Below, in pieces: positions 1 to 9,437 of a stretch of 27,463 bases of DNA. The notes below the pieces were generated by a model, which did no database searches, had not been told where the DNA came from, and was given only the letters and a program-made list of their open reading frames with translations. The DNA comes from Tricholomella constricta. Its lineage: Eukaryota > Basidiomycota > Agaricomycetes > Agaricales > Lyophyllaceae. Each line of letters starts with the position of its first letter. Within the stretch, counting starts at the first letter, position 1. The stretch spans positions 1 to 27,463 of the forward strand of contig JAACJP010000090.1 of NCBI GenBank assembly GCA_013368375.1, in the 5' to 3' direction. The position numbers were made by a program, and so were the translations under genes.

Positions 1-22
1 TGCAGTCCGAAAAGGTAAGTAG

Positions 23-1027
23 TTAATGACGATAAAAATTGTTTCGAGATTGAGTCGCGAAAAGTAAAGCTTGAATAAGTACTGGGTTCTTCCGAATGTA
101 GATTTGGAAGGCTTCGGAGGACCAACGGCCGGTCGCTTGAATGATGTGGGGAGCGACTCCACACTCGGCCAAAAAGGTGGCGCCGCCAGCACGCATTGAC
201 TGACCCGCGATGGAGCTGTCGAAAAAAAGGCGGAGACGGTTTATAAAGAAAGAACGAGTGGGAGTCGTCCCATTCTCGGTAAGCCAAAGCTCTCGAGAGA
301 GAGGGAAGAGGCGGTTACGGGAGTTGATATATGATTGGAAGTGAGGGAGGGGGTTTGTTGGGTGTTCATTCCCCTTGACGATAATACGGTTGCCTTCGAA
401 GAAGCGGTCGGCTTTATGACTGGGTAAGGTAAATTCATACCGGTCATGATGAATTTGGAAAGTCCAAATTTTGGAGACCTTTCGGTCATCACGTAGTGAT
501 CTGTCGTCGGGAACGGTTAATTCACCCAAACGAAGGAGAGCATAGAAGCCCGTGAGCAGTTGGGAGACGAAAAGGAGATCGTCGTGGAGTGTTGAGTTTG
601 AGTAATGGTTGAGAACATGTTGGAGGTGGTCGCGGTCCAATGCAGATTTTCGAGACGTAGGAACCGCTCGAAGACGTAGACAACCGGCGAGGGTTTTAGT
701 GACAAGGCCAGAGTTGCGAAACGCGCGAACTTCAGGAAAGAACGGTTCAAGTTGATTGCAGATGCCCGAGAGGTAGGTGCCGACCGATTTTGGTTTGATA
801 TGATGGCACATGTAGACAGTGAAGAGAGATAGGGTGTCGGGACTGGGTTCAAGGGGAAAGTCATGCAATTGAACGAAGCTGAGATAAGAATTTAAAGCGG
901 ACCCATAGTTTTTCCAAGTACGATTGTCAATGGCACAACCGAGAGCGATGGAACGTTCACGAATGAGCCTTTCGCGAGACCACTTTTCCCGAACGGGCTG
1001 GCGTGGTCGAACCCCAGAGGAAATCAT
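23..1027 (-). CDS. Tyrosine recombinase of a DIRS/Ngaro-like retrotransposon
   Basis: A 334-residue protein expected to integrate the circular cDNA of the element by site-specific recombination in the nucleus. Residues about 35-115 look like a helical core-binding domain and residues about 125-325 like the catalytic domain. Catalytic positions visible are Arg166 (in ALLRLGEL), Arg279 (in QSMRAGG), Trp302 (in GRWSS) and the nucleophile Tyr310 (in FQIYIRK). The first residue of the usual HxxR box is Gln276 rather than His; I recall this GQSMRAGGAT form from other basidiomycete copies, so it is probably a family trait and not damage. The ATG overlaps the upstream RT stop in the tetranucleotide ATGA (1027-1024), suggesting coupled re-initiation. 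The frame ends in TAA at 25-23. A host-domesticated recombinase or Crypton is unlikely given the adjoining RT. Confidence 0.9.
   Translation of the reverse strand: MISSGVRPRQPVREKWSRERLIRERSIALGCAIDNRTWKNYGSALNSYLSFVQLHDFPLEPSPDTLSLFTVYMCHHIKPKSVGTYLSGICNQLEPFFPEVRAFRNSGLVTKTLAGCLRLRAVPTSRKSALDRDHLQHVLNHYSNSTLHDDLLFVSQLLTGFYALLRLGELTVPDDRSLRDDRKVSKIWTFQIHHDRYEFTLPSHKADRFFEGNRIIVKGNEHPTNPLPHFQSYINSRNRLFPLSRELWLTENGTTPTRSFFINRLRLFFDSSIAGQSMRAGGATFLAECGVAPHIIQATGRWSSEAFQIYIRKNPVLIQALLFATQSRNNFYRH
1024..1027 (-). promoter_or_regulatory. ATGA stop-start overlap between RT and recombinase
   Basis: On the minus strand the bases read ATGA: TGA ends the RT-RNase H frame and ATG starts the recombinase frame. 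Such overlaps are known to support termination-reinitiation in some fungal retroelements and mycoviruses. Here the mechanism is inferred from the layout only. Confidence 0.6.
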
Positions 1028-4000
1028 TTTTTGGCTGCCCCCAGCAAGTGAAGAGGGGGTTGAAAAGGTGTTATATCCAGCTCGGGTTCGACCATTAACG
1101 CGCCATCAAAGTTTCGGCGAGAGAGGAGATCTGCGACGACATTTTGATCACCCGGAACATGAAGAATACGCACTTGATGATCATACTTGATCATGATATC
1201 GGCAAGAGTGCGTACGAACATGTTGTAAAGCGGTTTGGCATGAAGAGAATTGAAGATCTTCACCGTGTTGTCGTTGTCGGTGTAAACAAGTATTTTTGAG
1301 GGAGATGTAAGAATGTCACAGGCGTCGAGAACGGCACAGACGACACAAAGAGCCTCAAAGAAAAAGATGAGGTTCTGTTGAGTGTCGAGAGGCACGTCAG
1401 AGTAAAACGCCATAGACGTGCTGGGGTACCAGAAAGCCATGCCGGAGAGACAAGCATCGCAATAAAGGACGATGTCAGCATCGTCCTCTGACCAGACTTG
1501 GGACTCAATGAGATGGATACCCGTAGCGTTTTGAAGATGGTCAGCTGCCCACAAGAGATCGGAGCGAATCGCTTGGTTGCACCAGATGTGAGCGTTTGGT
1601 TTATTGAGGTGGGGAGTTATTTTTGGGTAGATGTTGCCCAGACAAGGGCGGAGGAGCGGAAAGACATTGAAGGACCAGTTGGCCCAACCAGCTAGACGTT
1701 GCCAATCACGGACAGTAAAATACCTAGATTTCTTGCCCTGTCGATCGGTGAATCGACAAAGTTCAGCAATGAGGAGAAGACGGGATTCGTCAGGAAGGGT
1801 CAAGGTCATAGCGTTAGGGTCGACACAGATGCCAATGATGACGAGGGGAGCACCAAAAACTTGTTTGGAGGCCTTGTGAGGAATGCCAAGTTTGTCCCAC
1901 AAGGAGAGAAGTTTGAACTGTTTCTTGGGCAGAAGTTTGCGGTATGGGGCATACCAGATGAAATTGTCAGGATCATCGGACGAAAAGGAGTCGTCGTTGA
2001 AAGCGAGCAAGTCCAGAATTTTCTCGATTTCAATGGCGATCCAGGTGACAAGGCTGTTGACAGCTCCCCAATTATTTAGGGAAGCGCGACCACCAAAAGC
2101 GTTGTTACGATCGACGTGGCGCTCACCGTCGATAGTAACGATTTGTTTGATTTGAAAGTAGGGATGTAAGGGGATGGTGCGGTAAGCCTCGGCGACATCA
2201 GATTTGAAGAGAATAAGTGGTCGGGAGGAGAGTGACCTGAGATGAAGAAGGTGAGCACCCAAATGGGACATGTTGTCAAGGGGCATGCCCGCAATGTCCT
2301 CGTGGGCAATCATGGAGTTGAGGGAGTGTTTCCCCGCAGATTGGTTCGTCACCATGCGTAATCCGGTGCCATTATCCTTGGGAACGGCGTGGATAGGCAT
2401 GGAGTACATGCCTGGAAGGAGACCTTTGCCGAAACTAGGGGAAAAACGACCCTTGGCGAGCTCGATATCCCGTTGATCCCTCAGGAAGGACGCTTCCACG
2501 GGGTCAGAGGGGGTGGGTAAAGAGAGGTCCAAAGTGTGGGGATAGTCATGGAGGTGGGGATCGGCAAATGGCCAAAAACCTTCACGGAGACCTTTGCACA
2601 CGGAATGGACGAATGGTTGATTGGGGTGGGTTTCGAGCATGGATTCAAAGACGTCAACGTTGATAGGAGTGACGATACGAAATAAATCCGGATTTTCGGC
2701 AATGGTGTGAGAGACGATAGGATCATCGAGAACATGTTGAGGAACACTGGGAAGGGGTTTGGCAGTTTCAGACCATTTCGCTGTGGTGCGAAGCGGCTCG
2801 ACATTCGGATCCCAATTATTAAACCGCAAATACTTGGGCCGCATGCCGAAAGGAACCGACTTAGGAGGTAGCTGAGGTGGAGGTAGTTGAGGTGGAGGGA
2901 GCAGAACAGCTGGAGCTTCCGTGAGCCTGCGAGTTGCACTTCTTGCAGACGTGGCGGTAACGGCACTCTTGCTTGGAGTTTGGACAACCCTGCGAGGAGT
3001 TGAATCTGTTGCAGGAGGAGCTCGATTTGGAGGAGGTAGCATTTCCTTTCTTGCTGAGGGACCGCTGAGATTCGATTCCGTTTGGCATGAGGATAGCGGT
3101 AGCGAGGCGGGCGAATTTGCCCGTGTCTGTGAGGAGGAGACGCTGTGCTCCACCAACTTGCGCTCGCACCGCTTTATCGTAGAGGATGACCCGGGAATGG
3201 TCAGAGACGAAGATGGAGGAGAAGAGTCCCTCAATGTAGTCAGCGTATTCTCTGAGTTCGTCCTCTCGGTGTCTGAACGCGAATCTAATCGCTTTTGCGG
3301 TCGCATTCCAGGCGGAGGTCCATTGGCCACTCGTTTCGACTTTGCGAGTCGGGTCGCTCCGTCCAAGACTAATCTCACTGTCGCCAATACGTCCTCTATT
3401 TTCTTTAGGGGCACTGACGTGATGGAGTGAGCTGAGGACGACGTCGAGGTTGACCGGGCTTCCTCGGATGATGTTATCCCATTCAGACGAAGGGAATCCG
3501 TGTGGCGCGGTTTGAGCTGACCCGATGAGGCGTTTGACTTTAGATGGGTCTCTGGCGAAGAGGGCAATGATTCTCCGGTTTTTGTCAAGGCTGGGATCGG
3601 AGGAGACCCTTGCACGTTTTTCGTCTTCGTACCAGGGTAAGCTCTTCTCGTTGAGGCGTCGTTTCCGCTTTCCTGACGACTCTCCATCCTGTCGATCAGA
3701 CTCGGAACCAGATTGTGATCCGTCGGATCCGGCGTGGATGGACGAGATGAGATCGTTGATTGCATCATCGATGGGCTTGTCGGGAATCGGGAGTCGGCCA
3801 TTGCCTGAAGGAGTAGGTAGTGGTCGTCCGTCTTGTCCTCCTCCAGTATTTCCTCCAGTCCCGACCATTGTTCCTCTACCCGATTGAACTTCCCTCTGAT
3901 GTTCGATGTCGTCGAGTAGGGCCGTGTAGTTGATGATGGCATTCCGTCTTGTATCCGGTGGACTAATGGAAGACTCGACCGCTCTGACGAGCGAAACGAG

Positions 4001-4221
4001 TGTTGATCCCTTAGTTTGTTCGGATTTCCGGTAGAGTTCGACGAGGTTTTCAACGTCGGTGATGATATGGTTTTCGATCCCCGAGTTGTCGAAATTCTGT
4101 CCAATAGGGGGGTTCGGTGCCCCGTTATTCTCTCTAGCAGAGGACGTCTCCACGTTCGGGTTCGTTCCGGCATCGTTTGCTGACAGTCCCGTTGAGGCCG
4201 TTTGGCTTTGGGACGCTCCAT
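1024..4221 (-). CDS. Reverse transcriptase-RNase H polyprotein of the DIRS/Ngaro-like element
   Basis: An open frame of 1065 codons. Residues 1-453 overlap gag in another frame and are Ser/Pro/Thr-rich with a PPPQLPPPQLPP stretch at 442-453. Recognisable conserved sequence starts right after the gag stop. The RT spans about 590-830, with the first catalytic Asp at 675 (LFKSDVAEAY) and the YxDD box present as FNDD (741-744). RNase H spans about 915-1035, with Asp922 (YCDAC), Glu956 (FFFEAL), Asp982 (YTDND) and Asp1031 after HVPGDQNVVA. It would copy element RNA into cDNA and degrade the RNA strand. Three ways of expression fit: start at ATG 4221, whose context is ACCATGG (A at -3, G at +4); a frameshift from gag; or re-initiation at ATG 2844, 17 nt past the gag TAA. 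No methyltransferase domain follows RNase H. Confidence 0.9.
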   Translation of the reverse strand: MERPKAKRPQRDCQQTMPERTRTWRRPLLERITGHRTPLLDRISTTRGSKTISSPTLKTSSNSTGNPNKLRDQHSFRSSERSSLPLVHRIQDGMPSSTTRPYSTTSNIRGKFNRVEEQWSGLEEILEEDKTDDHYLLLQAMADSRFPTSPSMMQSTISSRPSTPDPTDHNLVPSLIDRMESRQESGNDASTRRAYPGTKTKNVQGSPPIPALTKTGESLPSSPETHLKSNASSGQLKPRHTDSLRLNGITSSEEARSTSTSSSAHSITSVPLKKIEDVLATVRLVLDGATRLAKSKRVANGPPPGMRPQKRLDSRSDTERTNSENTLTTLRDSSPPSSSLTIPGSSSTIKRCERKLVEHSVSSSQTRANSPASLPLSSCQTESNLSGPSARKEMLPPPNRAPPATDSTPRRVVQTPSKSAVTATSARSATRRLTEAPAVLLPPPQLPPPQLPPKSVPFGMRPKYLRFNNWDPNVEPLRTTAKWSETAKPLPSVPQHVLDDPIVSHTIAENPDLFRIVTPINVDVFESMLETHPNQPFVHSVCKGLREGFWPFADPHLHDYPHTLDLSLPTPSDPVEASFLRDQRDIELAKGRFSPSFGKGLLPGMYSMPIHAVPKDNGTGLRMVTNQSAGKHSLNSMIAHEDIAGMPLDNMSHLGAHLLHLRSLSSRPLILFKSDVAEAYRTIPLHPYFQIKQIVTIDGERHVDRNNAFGGRASLNNWGAVNSLVTWIAIEIEKILDLLAFNDDSFSSDDPDNFIWYAPYRKLLPKKQFKLLSLWDKLGIPHKASKQVFGAPLVIIGICVDPNAMTLTLPDESRLLLIAELCRFTDRQGKKSRYFTVRDWQRLAGWANWSFNVFPLLRPCLGNIYPKITPHLNKPNAHIWCNQAIRSDLLWAADHLQNATGIHLIESQVWSEDDADIVLYCDACLSGMAFWYPSTSMAFYSDVPLDTQQNLIFFFEALCVVCAVLDACDILTSPSKILVYTDNDNTVKIFNSLHAKPLYNMFVRTLADIMIKYDHQVRILHVPGDQNVVADLLSRRNFDGALMVEPELDITPFQPPLHLLGAAKK

Positions 4222-4231
4222 GGTTACTCAT
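2861..4231 (-). CDS. Gag-like nucleocapsid protein with CCCH finger and zinc knuckle
   Basis: A 456-residue protein when started at ATG 4231; the frame is open farther up to 4273 but has no earlier ATG. It should bind element RNA and form particles. The N-terminal half is hydrophilic and low in complexity, with a basic nuclear-signal-like run GKRKRR near 187. A more structured block (about 305-375, WTSAWNATAKAIRFAF to KAVRAQVGG) resembles the conserved core of fungal DIRS-type gag. The C-terminus carries C407-x8-C416-x6-C423-x3-H427 (CCCH type) followed at once by C429-x2-C432-x4-H437-x4-C442, a retroviral-type knuckle. It ends in a Ser/Thr tail at TAA 2863-2861. The start context is weak (C at -3, A at +4), and the RT frame opens 10 nt downstream in the +1 frame. 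Confidence 0.82.
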   Translation of the reverse strand: MSNHGASQSQTASTGLSANDAGTNPNVETSSARENNGAPNPPIGQNFDNSGIENHIITDVENLVELYRKSEQTKGSTLVSLVRAVESSISPPDTRRNAIINYTALLDDIEHQREVQSGRGTMVGTGGNTGGGQDGRPLPTPSGNGRLPIPDKPIDDAINDLISSIHAGSDGSQSGSESDRQDGESSGKRKRRLNEKSLPWYEDEKRARVSSDPSLDKNRRIIALFARDPSKVKRLIGSAQTAPHGFPSSEWDNIIRGSPVNLDVVLSSLHHVSAPKENRGRIGDSEISLGRSDPTRKVETSGQWTSAWNATAKAIRFAFRHREDELREYADYIEGLFSSIFVSDHSRVILYDKAVRAQVGGAQRLLLTDTGKFARLATAILMPNGIESQRSLSKKGNATSSKSSSSCNRFNSSQGCPNSKQECRYRHVCKKCNSQAHGSSSCSAPSTSTTSTSATS

Positions 4232-4340
4232 GTGTAAACGAATAGGGGTGATTAATTCAATGATGTTGAGCAACGGAGTGGCGATGATGGAGTCGATAAG
4301 TAACTCGAAATAAGATACCGAAAAAATCCTCGTCTGATGG

Positions 4341-4482
4341 GGGACTCAGTTAAATGCTGAGATCCCTACAAAGAAGTCAGGCTCACCTGAGGGGGGAATC
4401 GGTGTTGTGGTGAGATCCTAAGAGGAGTCTCGCCAACTGGATCCCCCCTCAAGGCGGCTGACCTTACGTAATCCTGGGTCAG
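4341..4482. other. Hairpin-rich leader upstream of gag
   Basis: Nested inverted repeats are visible: GGGACTCAG (4341-4349) against CTGAGATCCC (4357-4366); a 20-bp imperfect pair with arms at 4376-4396 and 4443-4462 (GTCAG and CTGAGGGGGG against CCCCCCTC and CTGAC); within it 4409-4418 against 4424-4434; and CTGACC (4458-4463) against GGTCAG (4477-4482). The last pair shares bases with the 20-bp pair, so the two folds are mutually exclusive. This is probably the 5' untranslated or terminal region of the retrotransposon. A role in priming, packaging or ribosome entry is conjecture. Confidence 0.5.
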
Positions 4483-4498
4483 AGGCTACGGATTTTTT

Positions 4499-4972
4499 CA
4501 TTGGTCTCGTGTAAACATATGTTTAAACCCAACAAACTCACGATCAATCTCCTGCCGATAGATCATTGGTATTCCAAATAAATCTATCGATCATTTTCAT
4601 CACATGCTCGCCATATGCTCACCGGATCAACGGTGATGATATTACAAATACATTCGAGTTTTCACCGGCGAACAAACGGTGATCCTATCTCTAATTTCTC
4701 CGTGATATCGGCGCCGATTTTGATGCGGGCATATTATAGAATATATTGTAAAAAATCCCACCCTTTGTTCGTCGATCATTTTTCGGGTGTATTATAAATA
4801 AACTCATTATATATTCAACTCATATCCGACGGGCATATCGGCCAATACCCGCAGTGTATATTGTAAATAAATTCATCCTATGTTCGTTGATCATTTCTCG
4901 TACATTTTATCATTAAATTCATTGTATATTCAAGTTATATCCGACGGATATATCAGCCAATGCCCGCAGTGG
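4499..4972 (+). repeat. Left terminal inverted repeat of the foldback-like element
   Basis: AT-rich DNA without credible genes. The outer part (4499-4620) matches the reverse complement of 25561-25702. The inner part (4610-4972) matches the reverse complement of 23106-23345, including the shared words CACCGGATC and GATCAACGGTGATGATATTAC and, near the satellite, CAGCCAATG..CAGTG. Unlike the right side, outer and inner parts are contiguous here. The satellite begins two bases after its end. The inner part carries a 115-bp tandem duplication. Confidence 0.7.
4743..4972 (+). repeat. 115-bp tandem duplication inside the left inverted repeat
   Basis: Two diverged copies (4743-4857 and 4858-4972) both start ATATTGTAAA and both end CCGCAGTG, with shared internal words GATCATTT, ATATTCAA and ATATCCGACGG. 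The right inverted repeat holds a single counterpart, so the duplication is specific to the left arm or was lost on the right. Confidence 0.7.
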
Positions 4973-7416
4973 GATCCGAGAGTGCGCATATGTATTCCAG
5001 TGCGCGGATACATATTCAAGGTGTATTCCGAGAGTGCGCATACATATTCCAGTGCGCAGATACATATTCGAGGTGTATTCACATATTCCAGTGCGCGGAT
5101 ACATATTCAAGGTGTATTCCGAGAGTGCGCATACGTATTCCAGTGCGCAGATACATATTCAAGGTGTATTCTGAGAGTGCGCATATGTATTTCAGTGCGC
5201 AGATGAAAATTCAAGGTGTATTCCAAGAGTGCGCATACATATTCCAGTGCGCAGATACATATTCAAGGTGTATGCGGAGAGTGAGCATACATATTCCAGT
5301 GCGCAGATACATATTCAAGGTGTATTCCGAGTGTGCGCATATGTATTTCAGTGCGCAGATGAATATTCAAGGTGTATTCCGAGAGTGCGCATATGTATTC
5401 CAGTGCGCAGATGATTCAAGGTGTATTCACGTATTCCAGTGCGGGGATACATATTCAAGGTGTATTCCGAGAGGGCGCATACATATTCCAGTGCGCAGAT
5501 GAATATTCTGGGTGTATGCGGAGAGTGTGCATACATATTCCAGTGCGCAGATACATATTCAAGGTGTATTCACGTATTCCAGTGCGGGGATACATATTCA
5601 AGGTGTATTCTGAGAGTGCGCATACGTATTCCAGTGCGCAGATACATATTCTGGGTGTATGCGGAGAGTGTGCATACATATTCCAGTGCGCAGATACATA
5701 TTTGAGGTGTATTCACGTATTCCAGTGCGGGGATACATATTCAAGGTGTATTCCGAGTGTGCGCATATGTATTCCAGTGCGCAGATGAATATTCTGGGTG
5801 TATGCGGAGAGTGCGCATACATATTCCAGTGCGCAGATACATATTCAAGGTGTATTCACGTATTCCAGTGCGCGGATACGTACTCAAGGTGTATTCCAAG
5901 AGTGCGCATACGTATTCCAGTGCGCGGATACATATTCAAGGTGTATTCCGAGAGTGCGCATATGTATTCCAGTGCGCGGATACATTTTCACACTGTATTC
6001 GGAGAGTGTGCATACATATTCCAGTGCGCCGATGAATATTCAAGGTGTATTCACGTATTCCAGTGCGCGGATACATATTCAAGGTGTATTCCGAGAGTGC
6101 GCATACGTATTCCAGTGCGCAGATACATTTTCACGCTGTATTCCGAGAGTGCGCATATGTATTCCAGTGCGCAGATGAATATTCAAGGTGTATTCCGAGA
6201 GTGCGCATATGTATTCCAGTGCGCGGATACATTTTCACACTGTATTCCGAGAGTGTGCATACATATTCCAGTGCGCCGATGAATATTCAAGCTGTATTCA
6301 CGTATTCCAGTGCGGGGATACATATTCAAGGTGTATTCTGAGAGTGCGCATACGTATTCCAGTGCGCAGATACATATTCTGGGTGTATGCGGAGAGTGTG
6401 CATACATATTCCAGTGCGCAGATACATATTTGAGGTGTATTCACGTATTCCAGTGCGGGGATACATATTCAAGGTGTATTCCGAGTGTGCGCATATGTAT
6501 TCCAGTGCGCAGATGAATATTCTGGGTGTATGCGGAGAGTGCGCATACATATTCCAGTGCGCCGATGAATATTCAAGGTGTATTCACGTATTCCAGTGCG
6601 CGGATACATATTCAAGGTGTATTCCGAGAGTGCGCATACGTATTCCAGTGCGCAAATGAATATTCAAGGTGTATTCCGAGAGTGCGCATATGTATTCCAG
6701 TGCGCAGGTGAATATTCTGGGTGTATGCGGAGAGTGAGCATACATATTCCAGTGCGCTGATACATATTCAAGGTGTATTCCGAGTGTGCGCATATGTATT
6801 CCAGTGCGCAGATGAATATTCTGGGTGTATGCGGAGAGTGCGCATACATATTCCAGTGCGCAGATACATATTCAAGGTGTATTCACGTATTCCAGTGCGC
6901 CGATGAATATTCAAGGTGTATTCACGTATTCCAGTGCGCCGATGAATATTCAAGGTGTATTCACGTATTCCAGTGCGCGGATACATATTCAAGGTGTATT
7001 CCGAGAGTGCGCATACGTATTCCAGTGCGCAGATATATTTTCACGCTGTATTCCAAGAGTGCGCATATGTATTCCAGTGCGCAGATGAATATTCAAGGTG
7101 TACTCCGAGAGTGCGCATATGTATTCCAGTGAGCGGATACATATTCCAGTGCGCAGATGAATATTCTGGGTGTATGCGGAGAGTGTGCATACATATTCCA
7201 GTGCGCAGATACATATTTGAGGTGTATTCACGTATTCCAGTGCAGGGATACATATTCAAGGTGTATTCCGAGAGTGCGCATATGTATTCCAGTGCGCAAA
7301 TGAATATTCAAGGTGTATTCCGAGAGTGCGCATATGTATTCCAGTGCGCAGATGAATATTCTGGGTGTATGCGGAGAGTGAGCATACATATTCCAGTGCG
7401 CTGATACATATTCAAG

Positions 7417-9437
7417 GTGTATTCCGAGTGTGCGCATATGTATTCCAGTGCGCAGATGAATATTCTGGGTGTATGCGGAGAGTGCGCATACATATTCCAG
7501 TGCACAGATACATATTCAAGGTGTATTCACGTATTCCAGTGCGCGGATACGTACTCAAGGTGTATTCCAAGAGTGCGCATACGTATTCCAGTGCGCGGAT
7601 ACATATTCAAGGTGTATTCCGAGAGTGCGCATATGTATTCCAGTGCGCGGATACATTTTCACACTGTATTCCGAGAGTGTGCATACATATTCCAGTGCGC
7701 CGATGAATATTCAAGGTGTATTCACGTATTCCAGTGCGCAGATACATATTCAAGGTGTATTCACATATTCCAGTGCGCGGATACGTACTCAAGGTGTATT
7801 CCAAGAGTGCGCATACGTATTCCAGTGCGCGGATACATATTCAAGGTGTATTCCGAGAGTGTGCATATGTATTCCAGTGCGCGGATACATTTTCACACTG
7901 TATTCCGAGAGTGTGCATACATATTCCAGTGCGCCGATGAATATTCAAGGTGTATTCACGTATTCCAGTGCGGGGATACATATTCAAGGTGTATTCTGAG
8001 AGTGCGCATACGTATTCCAGTGCGCAGATACATATTCTGGGTGTATGCGGAGAGTGTGCATACATATTCCAGTGCGCAGATACATATTTGAGGTGTATTC
8101 ACGTATTCCAGTGCGGGGATACATATTCAAGGTGTATTCACGTATTCCAGTGCGCGGATACATATTCAAGGTGTATTCCGAGAGTGCGCATACGTATTCC
8201 AGTGCGCAAATGAATATTCAAGGTGTATTCCGAGAGTGCGCATATGTATTCCAGTGCACAGGTGAATATTCTGGGTGTATGCGGAGAGTGAGCATACATA
8301 TTCCAGTGCGCTGATACATATTCAAGGTGTATTCCGAGTGTGCGCATATGTATTCCAGTGCGCAGCTGAATATTCTGGGTGTATGCGGAGAGTGCGCATA
8401 CATATTCCAGTGCGCAGATACATATTCAAGGTATATTCACGTATTCCAGTGCGCGGATACGTACTCAAGGTGTATTCCAAGAGTGCGCATATGTATTCCA
8501 GTGCGCAGATGAATATTCTGGGTGTATGCGGAGAGTGAGCATACATATTCCAGTGCGCTGATACATATTCAAGGTGTATTCCGAGTGTGCGCATATGTAT
8601 TCCAGTGCGCAGCTGAATATTCTGGGTGTATGCGGAGAGTGCGCATACATATTCCAGTGCGCAGATACATATTCAAGGTATATTCACGTATTCCAGTGCG
8701 CGGATACGTACTCAAGGTGTATTCCAAGAGTGCGCATATGTATTCCAGTGCGCAGCTGAATATTCTGGGTGTATGCGGAGAGTGCGCATACATATTCCAG
8801 TGCGCAGATACATATTCAAGGTATATTCACGTATTCCAGTGCGCGGATACGTACTCAAGGTGTATTCCAAGAGTGCGCATACGTATTCCAGTGCGCGGAT
8901 ACATATTCAAGGTGTATTCCGAGAGTGCGCATATGTATTCCAGTGCGCGGATACATTTTCACACTGTATTCCGAGAGTGTGCATACATATTCCAGTGCGC
9001 CGATGAATATTCAAGGTGTATTCACGTATTCCAGTGCGCAGATACATATTCAAGGTGTATTCACATATTCCAGTGCGCGGATACGTACTCAAGGTGTATT
9101 CCAAGAGTGCGCATACGTATTCCAGTGCGCGGATACATATTCAAGGTGTATTCCGAGAGTGTGCATATGTATTCCAGTGCGCGGATACATTTTCACACTG
9201 TATTCCGAGAGTGTGCATACATATTCCAGTGCGCCGATGAATATTCAAGGTGTATTCACGTATTCCAGTGCGGGGATACATATTCAAGGTGTATTCTGAG
9301 AGTGCGCATACGTATTCCAGTGCGCAGATACATATTCTGGGTGTATGCGGAGAGTGTGCATACATATTCCAGTGCGCAGATACATATTTGAGGTGTATTC
9401 ACGTATTCCAGTGCGGGGATACATATTCAAGGTGTAT
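7417..9437 (+). repeat. 1300-bp-offset higher-order repeat within the satellite
   Basis: About 0.7 kb starting near 7417 recurs 1300 bp later near 8717 with the same order of monomer variants, including the combination of ATACGTACTC, TTTTCACACTG and CGGGGATAC types; the copies part company around 8135/9435. Nearby, shorter offsets of 247 bp (8275 to 8522), 143 bp (8626 to 8769) and 1443 bp (8626 to 10069) also repeat. All of these are exact multiples of 13. Confidence 0.75.

Larger units (their letters stand above)
1..4498 (-). mobile_element. DIRS/Ngaro-like tyrosine-recombinase retrotransposon (3' end cut by window)
   Basis: Three overlapping open frames on the minus strand encode, in order, a zinc-finger gag, a reverse transcriptase with RNase H, and a tyrosine recombinase. 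This gene order defines YR retrotransposons, which insert circular cDNA by a recombinase instead of a DDE integrase. No integrase, aspartic protease or long terminal repeat is visible, which excludes Gypsy and Copia elements. The RT frame stops 34 codons after the last RNase H aspartate, so the Dam-like methyltransferase domain of classical DIRS1 is absent; this points to a Ngaro-type or methyltransferase-less element. All frames are intact, suggesting recent activity. The terminal repeats (split direct or inverted) cannot be assigned because only 22 bp lie beyond the recombinase stop. The upstream limit is set where the neighbouring inverted repeat begins and is approximate. Confidence 0.88.

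Noticed and set aside
1498..2476. Plus-strand frames at 1498-1695, 1699-2079, 1883-2155 and 2270-2476
   Set aside because: They are antisense shadows of the conserved RT-RNase H frame and have no recognisable content.
2481..2987. 168-codon minus-strand frame overlapping gag and RT
   Set aside because: It is the third minus frame of the same region and lacks motifs; the RT frame has conserved sequence here.
2921..3430. 169-codon plus-strand frame opposite gag and RT
   Set aside because: It is the third open reading of a compositionally biased region; both minus-strand frames have better support (zinc motifs, conserved gag block).
1..4498. LTR retrotransposon or retroviral-type element
   Set aside because: No LTRs, protease or DDE integrase are seen, and a tyrosine recombinase is present.
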